This document shows, piece after piece, positions 8,825 to 17,710 of a DNA stretch of 39,696 nucleotides (position 1 is its first letter; every line of letters starts with the position of its first letter). The translations under genes were made by a program, and so were the position numbers. Source of the DNA: Myxosarcina sp. GI1 (GTDB lineage Bacteria; Cyanobacteriota; Cyanobacteriia; Cyanobacteriales; Xenococcaceae); the NCBI RefSeq assembly GCF_000756305.1, contig NZ_JRFE01000060.1, positions 63,569 to 103,264 on the forward strand. The letters are read 5' to 3'. Below the pieces are notes generated by a model that saw only the letters and a list, made by a program, of their open reading frames with translations, was not told the DNA's origin and ran no database searches.

Positions 8825-9151
8825 ATGGAACTAACATCAACAGATGCCGAACAATTGGCATTAAACTTTTTTCTAGAAGATTGGGAAATTCCCGAAGACG
8901 ATCGCGATTTTTTTGTGACTCTCGACTCACGCGAAGTAGACAATCGCTGGTACGTGGTGGAAATTGGTGTAGAAGGCTTACCCGATAAGTGGGTAATTCA
9001 AGTTTACGATGAAACCAAAGATTGCGATCCCTATTTTACTTTTGTCTCCCCTATTAAAGCCGCAGAAAGCGACACGGGGTTGGAAGAAATGCCAGAAAGC
9101 ATTGCCGAAATATTGCGATCGGAAAGACAAAATTTGGTAGCTAGTAGTTAG
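8825..9151 (+). CDS. Small acidic protein, tandem paralogue 1
   Basis: A 108-residue protein that I do not recognise. It is about half identical to the next gene: both share the pattern AEQLALNFF, W-x-(I/V)P-x-x-DRD-(F/W)F, (V/I)EIG(V/I)(E/D)G(L/F)PD(K/R)W, (Q/E)VYD, (S/T)F-x-SPI and a final IAEILRSER-type helix. An alpha-beta fold is likely; there are no membrane segments, signal peptide or metal motif. It is the first intact gene after the tautomerase relic and precedes a cupin gene, so an accessory role in the same operon is possible. Confidence 0.7.
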   Translation: MELTSTDAEQLALNFFLEDWEIPEDDRDFFVTLDSREVDNRWYVVEIGVEGLPDKWVIQVYDETKDCDPYFTFVSPIKAAESDTGLEEMPESIAEILRSERQNLVASS

Positions 9152-9214
9152 TAGAAACGAATGACAATTCGCCCGTATGATTGTTGGTTATTTATTGCAT
9201 AAAGAATAAAACAA

Positions 9215-9523
9215 ATGATCGATTCAGTCACAGCCGAAAAGTTGGCTTTTGAATTTTTGACCAGTGAGTGGAACGTACCAGCAGAAGATCGTGACTGGTT
9301 TACTATTCTCTCCACTCGTACTTTAGGAAAAGATGGCTACGATATTGAAATTGGGATCGATGGTTTTCCAGATCGCTGGCTTGTCGAAGTATACGATAAT
9401 GGTAAATGCGAGCCTTACTATGAATTTTCTTCACCCATTAGAGATTCTGAAACCAACAGCGATTTAGAAGATTTACCCGATTGGATCGCCCAAGTATTGA
9501 TAGCAGAAAGAAAGCATAGATAG
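9215..9523 (+). CDS. Small acidic protein, tandem paralogue 2
   Basis: A 102-residue paralogue of the preceding gene, 63 bp downstream and in the same direction. The shared core is WNVPAEDRDWF, IEIGIDGFPDRWLVEVYD, YEFSSPI and the C-terminal helix LPDWIAQVLIAERK. The pair shows a local duplication with diverged ends. Nothing in the sequence reveals activity; the strongly conserved PDRW/PDKW strand could be a functional surface. Confidence 0.7.
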   Translation: MIDSVTAEKLAFEFLTSEWNVPAEDRDWFTILSTRTLGKDGYDIEIGIDGFPDRWLVEVYDNGKCEPYYEFSSPIRDSETNSDLEDLPDWIAQVLIAERKHR

Positions 9524-9629
9524 TCATCGAACATCTGACAGTAGTAGGTAGGGGGACAAATTAAAGGCCGTAACCGAAACAACTTAGCCCAATCATAATT
9601 TTGCCCACCTTTAATAAAGGACAAAAATA

Positions 9630-10253
9630 ATGAAAACAGCAGATTGGTTAGTCAAAGAAGACGGTATTTGTCTATTGTGTAAATCGGTGCGAGAGTGGGA
9701 TTTACTGGCAGAGGAATATCGGCTGTATCGATTCTTGACCGAAGTAGAAGACATCATGCGATTAGCAATATCAGAAGGAATAAATGAAGAAAGTTCTCTA
9801 TCGGGACTCCGAATGTTAGTGAGAAAATTGGTGCTTAACTGCTATACAGTCAAAACTCGACTACCCGAACCAGATCGCAGTAAAGGGGTTTCGGTAGTAG
9901 TGCTGCACGATGAAGTAGGATTTCCTATGACTATCCAGACAGAGATGAGTTTGTCAGGGACGAGTTCCCAAATTCACAATCATGGAACTTGGGGCGTAGT
10001 TATGGTTCTGCAAGGCAAACAAAAAAATACTTTTTGGAAACGCAATCCTACTGACGAATCTCCAGATAAAATCGCTCGCGTTGGCGAAAGAATTCTCGAA
10101 CCAGGGGATATTATCAGCTTTACTACCGAGGCTATTCATAGCATCGAGGCAGTGGGAGAAGAACCGACAATTACCTTTAATTTATATGGGGAAACTCATG
10201 GCGGTAAAAGGTATCAGTTCGATCCCGATAAGCAAACTGCCAAGCATTTTTAA
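9630..10253 (+). CDS. Cupin protein, cysteine-dioxygenase-like
   Basis: A 207-residue protein. Residues from about 85 on form a cupin barrel: QIHNHGTWGVVMVLQGKQ supplies the H-x-H metal ligands and FTTEAIHSIEAVGEEPTITF supplies the late histidine. The arrangement resembles cysteine dioxygenase and related thiol dioxygenases, but the substrate cannot be assigned. The first 80 residues are helical. An AAAGGA sequence lies just upstream of the ATG. It follows the two paralogous acidic proteins by 106 bp and is 30 bp before selO, so it is probably one transcription unit. Confidence 0.75.
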   Translation: MKTADWLVKEDGICLLCKSVREWDLLAEEYRLYRFLTEVEDIMRLAISEGINEESSLSGLRMLVRKLVLNCYTVKTRLPEPDRSKGVSVVVLHDEVGFPMTIQTEMSLSGTSSQIHNHGTWGVVMVLQGKQKNTFWKRNPTDESPDKIARVGERILEPGDIISFTTEAIHSIEAVGEEPTITFNLYGETHGGKRYQFDPDKQTAKHF

Positions 10254-10283
10254 TCTGAGTATGTAGTTAGTGGTTAGTAATTA

Positions 10284-11693
10284 GTGGCTATTAGCAATCC
10301 CTTTTTAAATCTTAATTACGAACCTGCTTTAGAATCTTTAGGTAGTGAATATTGCGATCGCGTCGAACCTGCTAAGTTTTCCCAGTATATTCTACGCTTT
10401 CGTAATGATAACTTGCTGCCAATTCTGGGATTAAATTCAGCAACAGTAAGCGACAGACATTTCCTTGATTTTGGCGGCAGTTTTTTGGGCAAACAATCTC
10501 GTTTGGCGTTGCGCTATCACGGTTATCAGTTCGGTCAATACAATCCATACTTAGGAGATGGACGGGGTTTTCTCTACGGACAGGTGCGGGGAATTGACGG
10601 TCAACTCTATGATTTTGGCACTAAAGGATCGGGACAAACTCCCTATTCTCAGTCTGGAAATGGTCGCTTGACGCTTAAAAGTGGTGTGCGAGAAGTCTTG
10701 GTTGCCGAAGCATTACACTGTTTGGGAGTCAAGACATCTCGCTGTTTGAGTTTGATTGAAACCGAAGCCATCACCAGGAATGGGGAAAAGGTTCGCGGTG
10801 CGGTTATGGTGCGTCTCAGTCGTTCTCATTTGCGTTTTGGAACTTTTGAACGCTTAGAGTATTACGATCGCCCCGATTTAATTCGGCAGCTATTAGACCA
10901 CGTAATTCAATACTATTATCCTCATCTATGGCAGCAACCAGATAGCTATATCCGTTTTTATGCCGCATTGGTTAGACGCATGGCTCAATTAGTAGCGCAG
11001 TGGATGGCGGTGGGTTTTTGTCATGGCGTTCTCAATACCGATAATATGTCCATTATTGGAGAGAGTTTTGACTATGGTTCTTGTGCCTTTATCGATACCT
11101 ACAACCCCTGTTTTACAGCGGCGAGTTTCGATCGCCAGGGGAGATATAGTTATCGCCATCAGCAAAGCGTCTGTCGTTGGAATTTAGCAATGTTGCAGCG
11201 TCCCTTAGCGGCAGTAATTCCGATATCAGAAATGGAAGCAATTTTAGAATCTTTCCCCGAACTCTATACCCGATACTACCATCAACAAATGCTACAGAAA
11301 TTGGGATTCGATTGCCTATCTTTTCTCGAAACTGAAGAATTAATCGATCTCACCCTCCAGTTTTTGTTTCTCACGAAAGTCGGCTACCAAGGATTTTTTA
11401 GCGCACTCAGACAAAAATTTGCCCCTCAATGGCGCGAGAACCCCGACGCTATTTTGCAGGATTTAGAATATTTGGTATCTAGAGAAGAAGTGGCAATACT
11501 AAAGCGTTGGTGCTGGTTCTATCATCAGTTATTGTTGGAGCGATCGCCATCGGAAATAAAAGCGATTGCCCAACGATTGGAACGAGTTAATCCTTTAACA
11601 GCGTTACTTCAATCAAAAATTGAGTCTATCTGGCAAGCTATTAGAGAAGATGACAACTGGCAACCATTTATTGAGTGTATTAAATTAATTTAA
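10284..11693 (+). CDS. selO: Protein adenylyltransferase SelO (YdiU/UPF0061 family)
   Basis: A 469-residue protein that matches SelO from the N-terminal NPFLNLNYEPALESLG through LRFRNDNLLPILGL, YGQVRGIDGQLYDFGTKGSG, a GRLTLKSGVREVLVAEALH segment and GFCHGVLNTDNMSIIGESFD, which holds the catalytic-loop NTDN of this inverted pseudokinase fold. SelO transfers AMP to protein hydroxyl groups and is linked to oxidative stress in other bacteria. The start is GTG at 10284; it is inside a TTAGTGG repeat-like stretch and no ATG fits better. Length is close to normal for the family. Confidence 0.9.
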   Translation: MAISNPFLNLNYEPALESLGSEYCDRVEPAKFSQYILRFRNDNLLPILGLNSATVSDRHFLDFGGSFLGKQSRLALRYHGYQFGQYNPYLGDGRGFLYGQVRGIDGQLYDFGTKGSGQTPYSQSGNGRLTLKSGVREVLVAEALHCLGVKTSRCLSLIETEAITRNGEKVRGAVMVRLSRSHLRFGTFERLEYYDRPDLIRQLLDHVIQYYYPHLWQQPDSYIRFYAALVRRMAQLVAQWMAVGFCHGVLNTDNMSIIGESFDYGSCAFIDTYNPCFTAASFDRQGRYSYRHQQSVCRWNLAMLQRPLAAVIPISEMEAILESFPELYTRYYHQQMLQKLGFDCLSFLETEELIDLTLQFLFLTKVGYQGFFSALRQKFAPQWRENPDAILQDLEYLVSREEVAILKRWCWFYHQLLLERSPSEIKAIAQRLERVNPLTALLQSKIESIWQAIREDDNWQPFIECIKLI

Positions 11694-11722
11694 AGCGAAC
11701 AACCTGAAACATCATAAATAAT

Positions 11723-14146
11723 ATGCTGCAAGCTGAGGAAAAAATCATTGCACTCAATTTGCGTTCTCGGCCTCTAAGACTAGCATATTTAGTTACTTGT
11801 TTAGAAGATATTGAGAACGCAATAAGCTTATATACTCATACGTGGGGCGGGGCTGCAAATGCAATCCTTCCCGTTTATGACGATGAAGAAAAAATCAAAC
11901 AGCTACAAAAATCTTTAATTAAATTCGATCCAGACCATATTTTATTTACACACGAGCGAGAGCTTTCTTCTAACGTAAAGCATATACTCGATAATTATCC
12001 CGCTCTAAATTACTCTATCCATCGAAAAGAGATTGAAAGCTTTGTAAAACAAGAGGATAATATTTATATCAGAGTTGGAAACTTGATTTCGTTTACGCAA
12101 GCAAAATTACCACATATAGTTTCAACATTAAATAGTCTATATCCAAATCCTGTCAGTAATATCGATCTTAATGTGGTTGAATTATTTCCATCAGAGTTTG
12201 ACTTGGCATTATCTTTACAGGCTGGAATTATTACTCAAACTTATCAACAGGGCTTAATTCGGCACTTGGGTGCAAATGTTTTGAAAACTCCTTTAAATTG
12301 TGAAGATTTATTTAAAATAAGCTTGTGTCTTTCAACAGCTTTAAATCCAGCTTTATTAACACTAGAAAATCTCAGAATAGAAGAAAGAGGAACTTTTCAT
12401 CGCTCAGGATGGTTAGATGAGCCTTTAGCTTTGTGTTTATTTCTCTATGAAAATGATGACCTCGATATAGTAACCTCGTTTTGGAATGCTCGCTGGTTTT
12501 ATCCTTCAAATAAATTGCTATTTCCGAAACAAGAGTTTATAGATAATGTTGAGCATTATGCGAATCTGGCTTTATCAGCAATACCATCTCTCGAAGCGAT
12601 TCAACTTGCTGTAAATATCAATAATAAATATGAGGCAAAAGAACTACAGAATAATATTAAATATATATTTAGCAAAGTTGCTGAAAGAAATATTGCCGTT
12701 CGTTTAACTTACCGCGACTTTTATCAAGAAGTACGAAAAGTTGCTATTTACACTAACTCTCCAAAAATAAGTTCTCAAAAAATCCATTCCGATGATTCAA
12801 TTCGTTTTTTACCTGAAACTCCATTAGGATTAAAAAGTAATGATTTTGCTTTTGGTTATGATGTAAAGTTGAATTTAGACTCAGGCAGCAAACTTCTTTT
12901 CCCAAGAACCCCAGAAATATCGACTCTTCTTTCTAATTCCTTGATAGATATTGAAGATAAATTTTATGAAGAGCAAGGAATCAGTTTCCCAAGTCTTTCA
13001 ATTCGTGCCACAGATATTGGAATTGCAGGAATTGGTGTTACTGGTAAAGAGTGCAAATTATACCTACATCCTGATTCTGTAATTATTTCTAGATATTTAA
13101 ACAGTATTGCCAACATTGTCATAAAAGCAAACAGACATACTCGATATGCTGAAGGCTTTATAAAAAGTTTGGGCGGATTGAGAAAAATTTATTTTTTAGT
13201 AAACAAGGGAGGAGTAGAAACTTTACTGGCTTTATGTTCTCAAAAATCAGAGCAAAGCGGACAAGGGACTACCAGTTTAATTAAATTTCTCAGAGATAAA
13301 ATCAAAATAGACCATAAAAAAGCTCAGAGCATTATAAATGAGCAATTACCAGAGTTTTTGGCAAGCGGTCTTGTTAAGCGTGGAGTCGCACTTAAATGTC
13401 CTATCTGCGTCCTTAAAAGCTGGTATTCTATTTCATCATTAAATGAGTTTATCGAGTGTCAAGGCTGCCTTGAAAAATTTCAACTCGAAAGCATAGAAAA
13501 ACATGAATACAGCTATGTACCAAACGAATTATCTCGACGGCTAATCCAAAATGGAGGAATAGCAGTATTGGCAACAGCAAGCTTGTTTCTTATAGCCAAT
13601 CCACCTAGTTTTATTCAATTTGGTGGAGATCTATTTGAATCTAACCAGAAAAATAATTTTGCTGAAATCGATCTGATAGCGATCGCAGGAGATATTTTAA
13701 CGATCGCTGAATGTAAGTATTTTCCAAAACTAGATAGCGAAGAACAAGTACAAAAGTCATTAAGTTCGAGTACTGGGCTGAAAAAAGCGATTAAAATTGC
13801 AGAACGGATAGGAGCTAAGATAGTTATACTAGGTGTCTCTACCAATTTAGAAAATTTTGACCGAGAAATAGTTCAAAGCCTCAAACATGGTGTTGCCAGC
13901 TTGGCTGAGACTACCAAAAACAAAGGTATAGGTGTACATTTATGGCTAACTGGTATTGGAGTAGATCGAGATCCATATCGGAACAACAATCTGACAAATT
14001 TAATACCCAGAAATATTCAAAACGAACAAAAGTCCATATACGAAAGAGGAGTCGGCGAGTTACCTTTTAGTAGCTTTGGAGGAATGATGAAACCGTTTGA
14101 TGACCGAGTTCTCAAAGCATGGAAGAGTCAACAACTTTTGTCTTAA
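11723..14146 (+). CDS. Large unrecognised protein with winged helix, zinc ribbon and PD-(D/E)XK nuclease domain
   Basis: An 807-residue protein. A winged-helix-like stretch (LIKFLRDKIKIDHKKAQSII) is followed by a zinc ribbon, C559-x2-C562 and C579-x2-C582. Next comes a restriction-endonuclease-like core, with E648-x-D650 in NFAEIDLIAIAGD and E663-C-K665 in TIAECKYF, the spacing of a PD-(D/E)XK nuclease. The N-terminal 550 residues are of unknown fold; RPLRLAYLVTCLEDIENAIS and the following TWGG motif look like a conserved opening. The gene is more A+T-rich in codon choice than selO and ackA around it. This build suggests a nucleic-acid-cleaving, possibly anti-phage, protein. That role is inference; no partner gene is obvious. 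Confidence 0.75.
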   Translation: MLQAEEKIIALNLRSRPLRLAYLVTCLEDIENAISLYTHTWGGAANAILPVYDDEEKIKQLQKSLIKFDPDHILFTHERELSSNVKHILDNYPALNYSIHRKEIESFVKQEDNIYIRVGNLISFTQAKLPHIVSTLNSLYPNPVSNIDLNVVELFPSEFDLALSLQAGIITQTYQQGLIRHLGANVLKTPLNCEDLFKISLCLSTALNPALLTLENLRIEERGTFHRSGWLDEPLALCLFLYENDDLDIVTSFWNARWFYPSNKLLFPKQEFIDNVEHYANLALSAIPSLEAIQLAVNINNKYEAKELQNNIKYIFSKVAERNIAVRLTYRDFYQEVRKVAIYTNSPKISSQKIHSDDSIRFLPETPLGLKSNDFAFGYDVKLNLDSGSKLLFPRTPEISTLLSNSLIDIEDKFYEEQGISFPSLSIRATDIGIAGIGVTGKECKLYLHPDSVIISRYLNSIANIVIKANRHTRYAEGFIKSLGGLRKIYFLVNKGGVETLLALCSQKSEQSGQGTTSLIKFLRDKIKIDHKKAQSIINEQLPEFLASGLVKRGVALKCPICVLKSWYSISSLNEFIECQGCLEKFQLESIEKHEYSYVPNELSRRLIQNGGIAVLATASLFLIANPPSFIQFGGDLFESNQKNNFAEIDLIAIAGDILTIAECKYFPKLDSEEQVQKSLSSSTGLKKAIKIAERIGAKIVILGVSTNLENFDREIVQSLKHGVASLAETTKNKGIGVHLWLTGIGVDRDPYRNNNLTNLIPRNIQNEQKSIYERGVGELPFSSFGGMMKPFDDRVLKAWKSQQLLS

Positions 14147-14180
14147 AGAAATTCTGTTTTAATTTTCGTAAAAGCGACCG

Positions 14181-15383
14181 CTAACTTAACTGTAACTGCC
14201 AACACTGTGAAGCAATCGCCCAATCTTCTTCGGTATGGACAACTAAAACTCTAACTTGAGAATCTGGTGTAGCAATATCTTCATTAACGGGACGAGCATT
14301 ATTTTTATCTAGATCTAGTTGCAAACCTAGAAAAGCAAATTTATCGCAGGTTTTTTCTCTGACTGCAACGGCATTTTCTCCGACTCCTGCGGTAAATACT
14401 AAAGCATCCATGCCTTCTAATGATGCCATCATGGCTCCAATGCTGCTGCTGAGGCGATGGATGTAAATATCAAAAGCCAACTGCGCTCTTTCTTTACCTT
14501 CAGCACTGGCAGTTAAAATTGTCCTCATGTCGGCGGATATACCTGAAACTCCTAGTAAACCCGATTCTTTATTTAATAATCGATTTAACTCATCCCTGTC
14601 TAAATCGTATTCTCGCATGAGATACAGCAAAATTTGGGGATCGATCGAACCACAGCGCGTACCCATCATCAAGCCTTCTAAGGGAGAAAAACCCATTGTG
14701 GTATCGATACAGATGCCATCTTTAATTGCTGCCAAAGAACAGCCGTTGCCTAAATGACAAGTAATAATTTTTAAAGAATCTAATGGTTTATCGAGAATTT
14801 GAGCCGTTTTAGTAGCGCAGTATTGATGGCTGGTACCATGAAAGCCATAACGTTGGATACCCCGTTCGTACCATTCGTAAGGTAGGGGATAAACTTTGGC
14901 AGCTTGAGGAATTTGACTATGAAATGCCGTGTCGATTACTGCTACCTGTGTCGCGTCGGGCAAAATTTTTTCGATCGCATCTATACCCTCAAGATGTGCG
15001 GGGTTGTGGTTGGGTGCGAGAGGAATTAGTTCGGCAATAGCCGTTTTAACTTGAGGAGTAATAATAGTAGGTTGGGAATATTTTGCGCCTCCATGTACTA
15101 CCCGATGTCCCACTAGCTCGATCTGCTCTAATTTATCTAAAACCTTAGTTTCTCCGCGAACCAGAGTATAGAGCATTTTCTTTATGGCATTGTCGCGGTT
15201 AGCTAACTCAAGCTGTTGTTTAATGCCATTACTCTTAACGGTTAAACTGCCAAAATTAGCAGCCACCGTCCAATCTATATGTGCTTCCCACAAAGGTTCT
15301 GGCGGCTGTGGGGGTAATTCTTCTAATTGATAAAGACAGCTTTTTTGACTGCTAGAACCAGCATTGAGAACTAAAATGTACAT
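14181..15383 (-). CDS. ackA: Acetate kinase
   Basis: About 400 residues. The ASKHA-fold signatures of acetate kinase are present: VLNAGSSSQK at the N-terminus, HRVVHGG, DTAFHSQIP, GFHGTSHQY, CHLGNGCSLAAIKDG and FTAGVGENA. It makes acetyl phosphate and ADP from acetate and ATP, or runs in the reverse direction to make ATP. ATG at 15383 is preferred over the in-frame TTG at 15395 because family members begin directly with M-x-I-L-V-L-N-A-G. It is the last gene of a minus-strand run headed by the NafY/NifX-like gene, 54 bp after its neighbour. No phosphotransacetylase gene is in view. Confidence 0.95.
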   Translation of the reverse strand: MYILVLNAGSSSQKSCLYQLEELPPQPPEPLWEAHIDWTVAANFGSLTVKSNGIKQQLELANRDNAIKKMLYTLVRGETKVLDKLEQIELVGHRVVHGGAKYSQPTIITPQVKTAIAELIPLAPNHNPAHLEGIDAIEKILPDATQVAVIDTAFHSQIPQAAKVYPLPYEWYERGIQRYGFHGTSHQYCATKTAQILDKPLDSLKIITCHLGNGCSLAAIKDGICIDTTMGFSPLEGLMMGTRCGSIDPQILLYLMREYDLDRDELNRLLNKESGLLGVSGISADMRTILTASAEGKERAQLAFDIYIHRLSSSIGAMMASLEGMDALVFTAGVGENAVAVREKTCDKFAFLGLQLDLDKNNARPVNEDIATPDSQVRVLVVHTEEDWAIASQCWQLQLS

Positions 15384-15437
15384 ATATTTAGTCAATCTCG
15401 ATAAAACAACCGCCAGTTTTATTGTAAAGAAGAAACT

Positions 15438-16082
15438 TTAAAAACCCGTGAAGCTACTGGCAGCCAGGTAAACCTCTCCCCAAGCAGGAGGACGATAATC
15501 TCGATTCAAACCACGATCGACATATCCGACTACACGAGGCAATTCTTCACCTCTAATTTCCCCCCTCAAAAACATTCTCAATTTGGTTTCCCAGTCTTGG
15601 GGATAATCTCTAATTATCGGATGTTTGACAACTAGCGACTGATATTCTCCTTTGTCGGGGTCGATAATGACATCCAGGCTGAGAATGCCCAGAGAGCGGA
15701 CAAAAATACCTGTAGCCGCGATCGCAAAATCTCCATTAACTCGCTTTTGTTTGAGAACAATGACAAAATGACCGCCTTCGTGAATGTTATAGAATAATTC
15801 ACTTGGCTCTTGGACTGGTTTGACTTCAACGTTGTAGCCTCTAGTCAATCCTTCTTCTAAAGTAACGTCTTCATATTCCTGGTAGGGATGGGGTAAATAG
15901 ATTGTAAACTGATGTACATCCAACCAAGGAGTATATACCGTCTCGTCAGTTGCCTGTTTCCAAGCATTATATTGTCGGCGCATCTCCTGCCCTACATAAC
16001 TCTCGCTATCGCAGATGTTAATCAGAGACATATTGAGAACGCACTGCTCAAACTTGTTAAATGCTCCTAAAACTTGCATCAT
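15438..16082 (-). CDS. Conserved-looking protein of unknown function
   Basis: A 214-residue soluble protein, not recognised. It contains the stretches VGQEMRRQYNAWKQATDETV, TIYLPHPYQEYEDVTLEEGL and a beta-rich middle (FAIAATGIFVRSLGILSLDV). The C-terminus ends in aromatic residues. There is no leader peptide or membrane segment, and the cysteines form no pattern. It lies between ackA and another unknown in a run headed by a nitrogenase-cofactor-type protein, so a nitrogen-fixation accessory role is suggested by context only. The first 18 residues may not belong; ATG codons further in are possible starts. Confidence 0.6.
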   Translation of the reverse strand: MMQVLGAFNKFEQCVLNMSLINICDSESYVGQEMRRQYNAWKQATDETVYTPWLDVHQFTIYLPHPYQEYEDVTLEEGLTRGYNVEVKPVQEPSELFYNIHEGGHFVIVLKQKRVNGDFAIAATGIFVRSLGILSLDVIIDPDKGEYQSLVVKHPIIRDYPQDWETKLRMFLRGEIRGEELPRVVGYVDRGLNRDYRPPAWGEVYLAASSFTGF

Positions 16083-16145
16083 GAATGCCCTTTGTTATTT
16101 TTTCTTTATTCTTCGTCCTTTAATTCTTCCTCCTGCCTTCTATTG

Positions 16146-16490
16146 TTAGTCTTCATCTAAAGCAGGGAATGATTCTTCGATTTTCCATAAAATACTTCGA
16201 TTAGCGATAAACCAACTGCGGGTTTCGGGTGTTAATTCATTCCAAACTAAATCGATAGGAACATGAGGAGATTCGTATTGGTATTTCAACCCTAGCGATC
16301 GCAAATTGTTGGCAACTCTACTGGGAATACCAAAATCTAGCCAATTAACCTTCACCGTTCTGCTAGCTACACTACCACGAGGATCGTAAATCAATTGAGC
16401 GACACGAATTAAATCGGCAAAATTTGTAGGTTTTAGCCCCGTTATCTGCTGAATTTCTTGAATTCTTTGTTTATTTTGTTGAATGTTCAT
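16146..16490 (-). CDS. Small conserved-looking protein in NafY/NifX-like operon
   Basis: A 114-residue protein, mostly helical, not recognised. The N-terminus (NKQRIQEIQQITGLKPTNFA) looks like a helical hairpin; later come VNWLDFGIPSRVANNLRSLG and ETRSWFIANRSILWKIEESF. It is not NifW, NifZ or the DUF269/DUF683 proteins that often follow nifX, as far as I can judge by eye. It sits 64 bp downstream of the NafY/NifX-like gene and 63 bp before the next unknown gene, all on the minus strand. Confidence 0.6.
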   Translation of the reverse strand: MNIQQNKQRIQEIQQITGLKPTNFADLIRVAQLIYDPRGSVASRTVKVNWLDFGIPSRVANNLRSLGLKYQYESPHVPIDLVWNELTPETRSWFIANRSILWKIEESFPALDED

Positions 16491-16554
16491 AATTTTTGTT
16501 TGTTGTTTTTCGTCGCCAAAATGGTAAGGTGGGTAAAATTTCCGATCGGGCTAA

Positions 16555-17286
16555 CTAACCAACAGCCTTATAATTTTTTACCCTTTTATCAGCACTGACA
16601 CCCAAGATTTTGGCTAACCAAGGAGGTGGCGAAGTCGCGATTGCTTTTTGCAGGTCTGCTAGTATTTCTCTAATCGCACCACCCTGTTCTATTTTCATCG
16701 GATAGATATATGCCTGGATGACTTTAGCCGCAGCAGGTCCCCCGATAGAAACAACGTAGAGAACGGGACAATCTCTAATTAAATTGACGCGAAATCTATT
16801 TTTATCTTCAGCAAAATCGGCATCTATTGCCGAGCGCACATCAATCAATCTAATTTCGTCTGCCGATAGCTGATAGATTAGGTAACGATGACAAGAACCA
16901 AAGTGTCCGTCTAATTGTTCTCCAGTATTGGAGGCGACGGCAATTCTAATAGAGTTGGGCATATCCCCTTCTTGATAGGGTTTGATGGGCAATTCTCGAT
17001 CGCAATAGCCCGTTTCGCCCCACAAAATTCTAACTGCTTCCTTGAAAGCAGCTATATCGCTATTATCCGCATCTTCCCCTTCCCATTCGCTATCGACCTC
17101 GTAAATATTGCCAAAGGATCTTTTCAATTGAGTTACTGTAAGTTTGCTGAGAGATTCTTCTGTTAGGTCTTCATTGAGATTGACTTGCAAAGCCTCAATC
17201 AAGTCTCTTACTGAGACATCGGGTAACACTTTTGATGCTAAGGCAATTCTCAAAGCGACTTCGTTGGAAATGGGTTGGGTTGTCAT
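16555..17286 (-). CDS. NafY/NifX-like dinitrogenase cofactor-binding protein
   Basis: About 243 residues in two parts. The N-terminal helical domain (SNEVALRIALASKVLPDVSV) resembles the N-terminal domain of NafY. The C-terminal domain (SIRIAVASNTGEQLDGHFGS through VVSIGGPAAAKVIQ) is the iron-molybdenum-cofactor-binding domain shared by NifX, NafY and the NifB C-terminus, with the typical DGHFGSC loop. Such proteins carry FeMo-co or its precursor between NifB, NifEN and apo-dinitrogenase. ATG at 17286 is preferred to TTG at 17340, whose extra 18 codons come from repeat-like sequence. Upstream lie two 22-bp-spaced nif-type repeats (17487 and 17509). Choice between NafY and NifX is not certain. 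Confidence 0.85.
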   Translation of the reverse strand: MTTQPISNEVALRIALASKVLPDVSVRDLIEALQVNLNEDLTEESLSKLTVTQLKRSFGNIYEVDSEWEGEDADNSDIAAFKEAVRILWGETGYCDRELPIKPYQEGDMPNSIRIAVASNTGEQLDGHFGSCHRYLIYQLSADEIRLIDVRSAIDADFAEDKNRFRVNLIRDCPVLYVVSIGGPAAAKVIQAYIYPMKIEQGGAIREILADLQKAIATSPPPWLAKILGVSADKRVKNYKAVG

Positions 17287-17480
17287 AACTTTGGTTCCGT
17301 GTTGCTTGTCTTTTTTTTGTCCTTTGTAGTCAATGACCAACGACTAGTGACTAATAGCTAACTTATATCAGACCGCGTAAAATATGAGGATTTGAGATGT
17401 TTGCATTAATATGATTAGGCGTGTACTCGAAATTCTCAACCCTATATGTAAAAGTCATAAGCAATTTTGTTTGGGTCGAG

Positions 17481-17521
17481 GTACGGGTATTTTTTTGAGT
17501 CGGTACGGGTATGTTTGAGTA
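17481..17521 (-). promoter_or_regulatory. Nif-type 22-bp-spaced repeat upstream of NafY/NifX-like operon
   Basis: Read on the minus strand, ACATACCCGTACC and AAATACCCGTACC occur with their ATAC tetramers exactly 22 bp apart (complements at 17509-17512 and 17487-17490). The nearer one is about 200 bp from the ATG at 17286. The same element precedes four other transcription units in this window. It is proposed as an activator site, possibly for CnfR. The rest of the 17287-17710 spacer shows no gene. Confidence 0.65.
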
Positions 17522-17710
17522 GGTAATCAAAACTAAATGCGATCCGAAGGCTATGTGCAAGCCCAATCGCGCCTCAAATATAGAGTTAAGAGCAATTGCC
17601 GATCTCAGGTCGTAATTTTAGCTTGGCTATCGCTGTACTCAAATAATCTTAGGCGATCGATAGAATACAATATAGATAGTTAACTACAACATCCAATTGC
17701 AGGTCGAGCT

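Noticed and set aside
17363-17566. 67-codon minus-strand frame upstream of the NafY/NifX-like gene
   Set aside because: It spans the promoter repeats, shows no motif, and its sequence is explained by the regulatory element.
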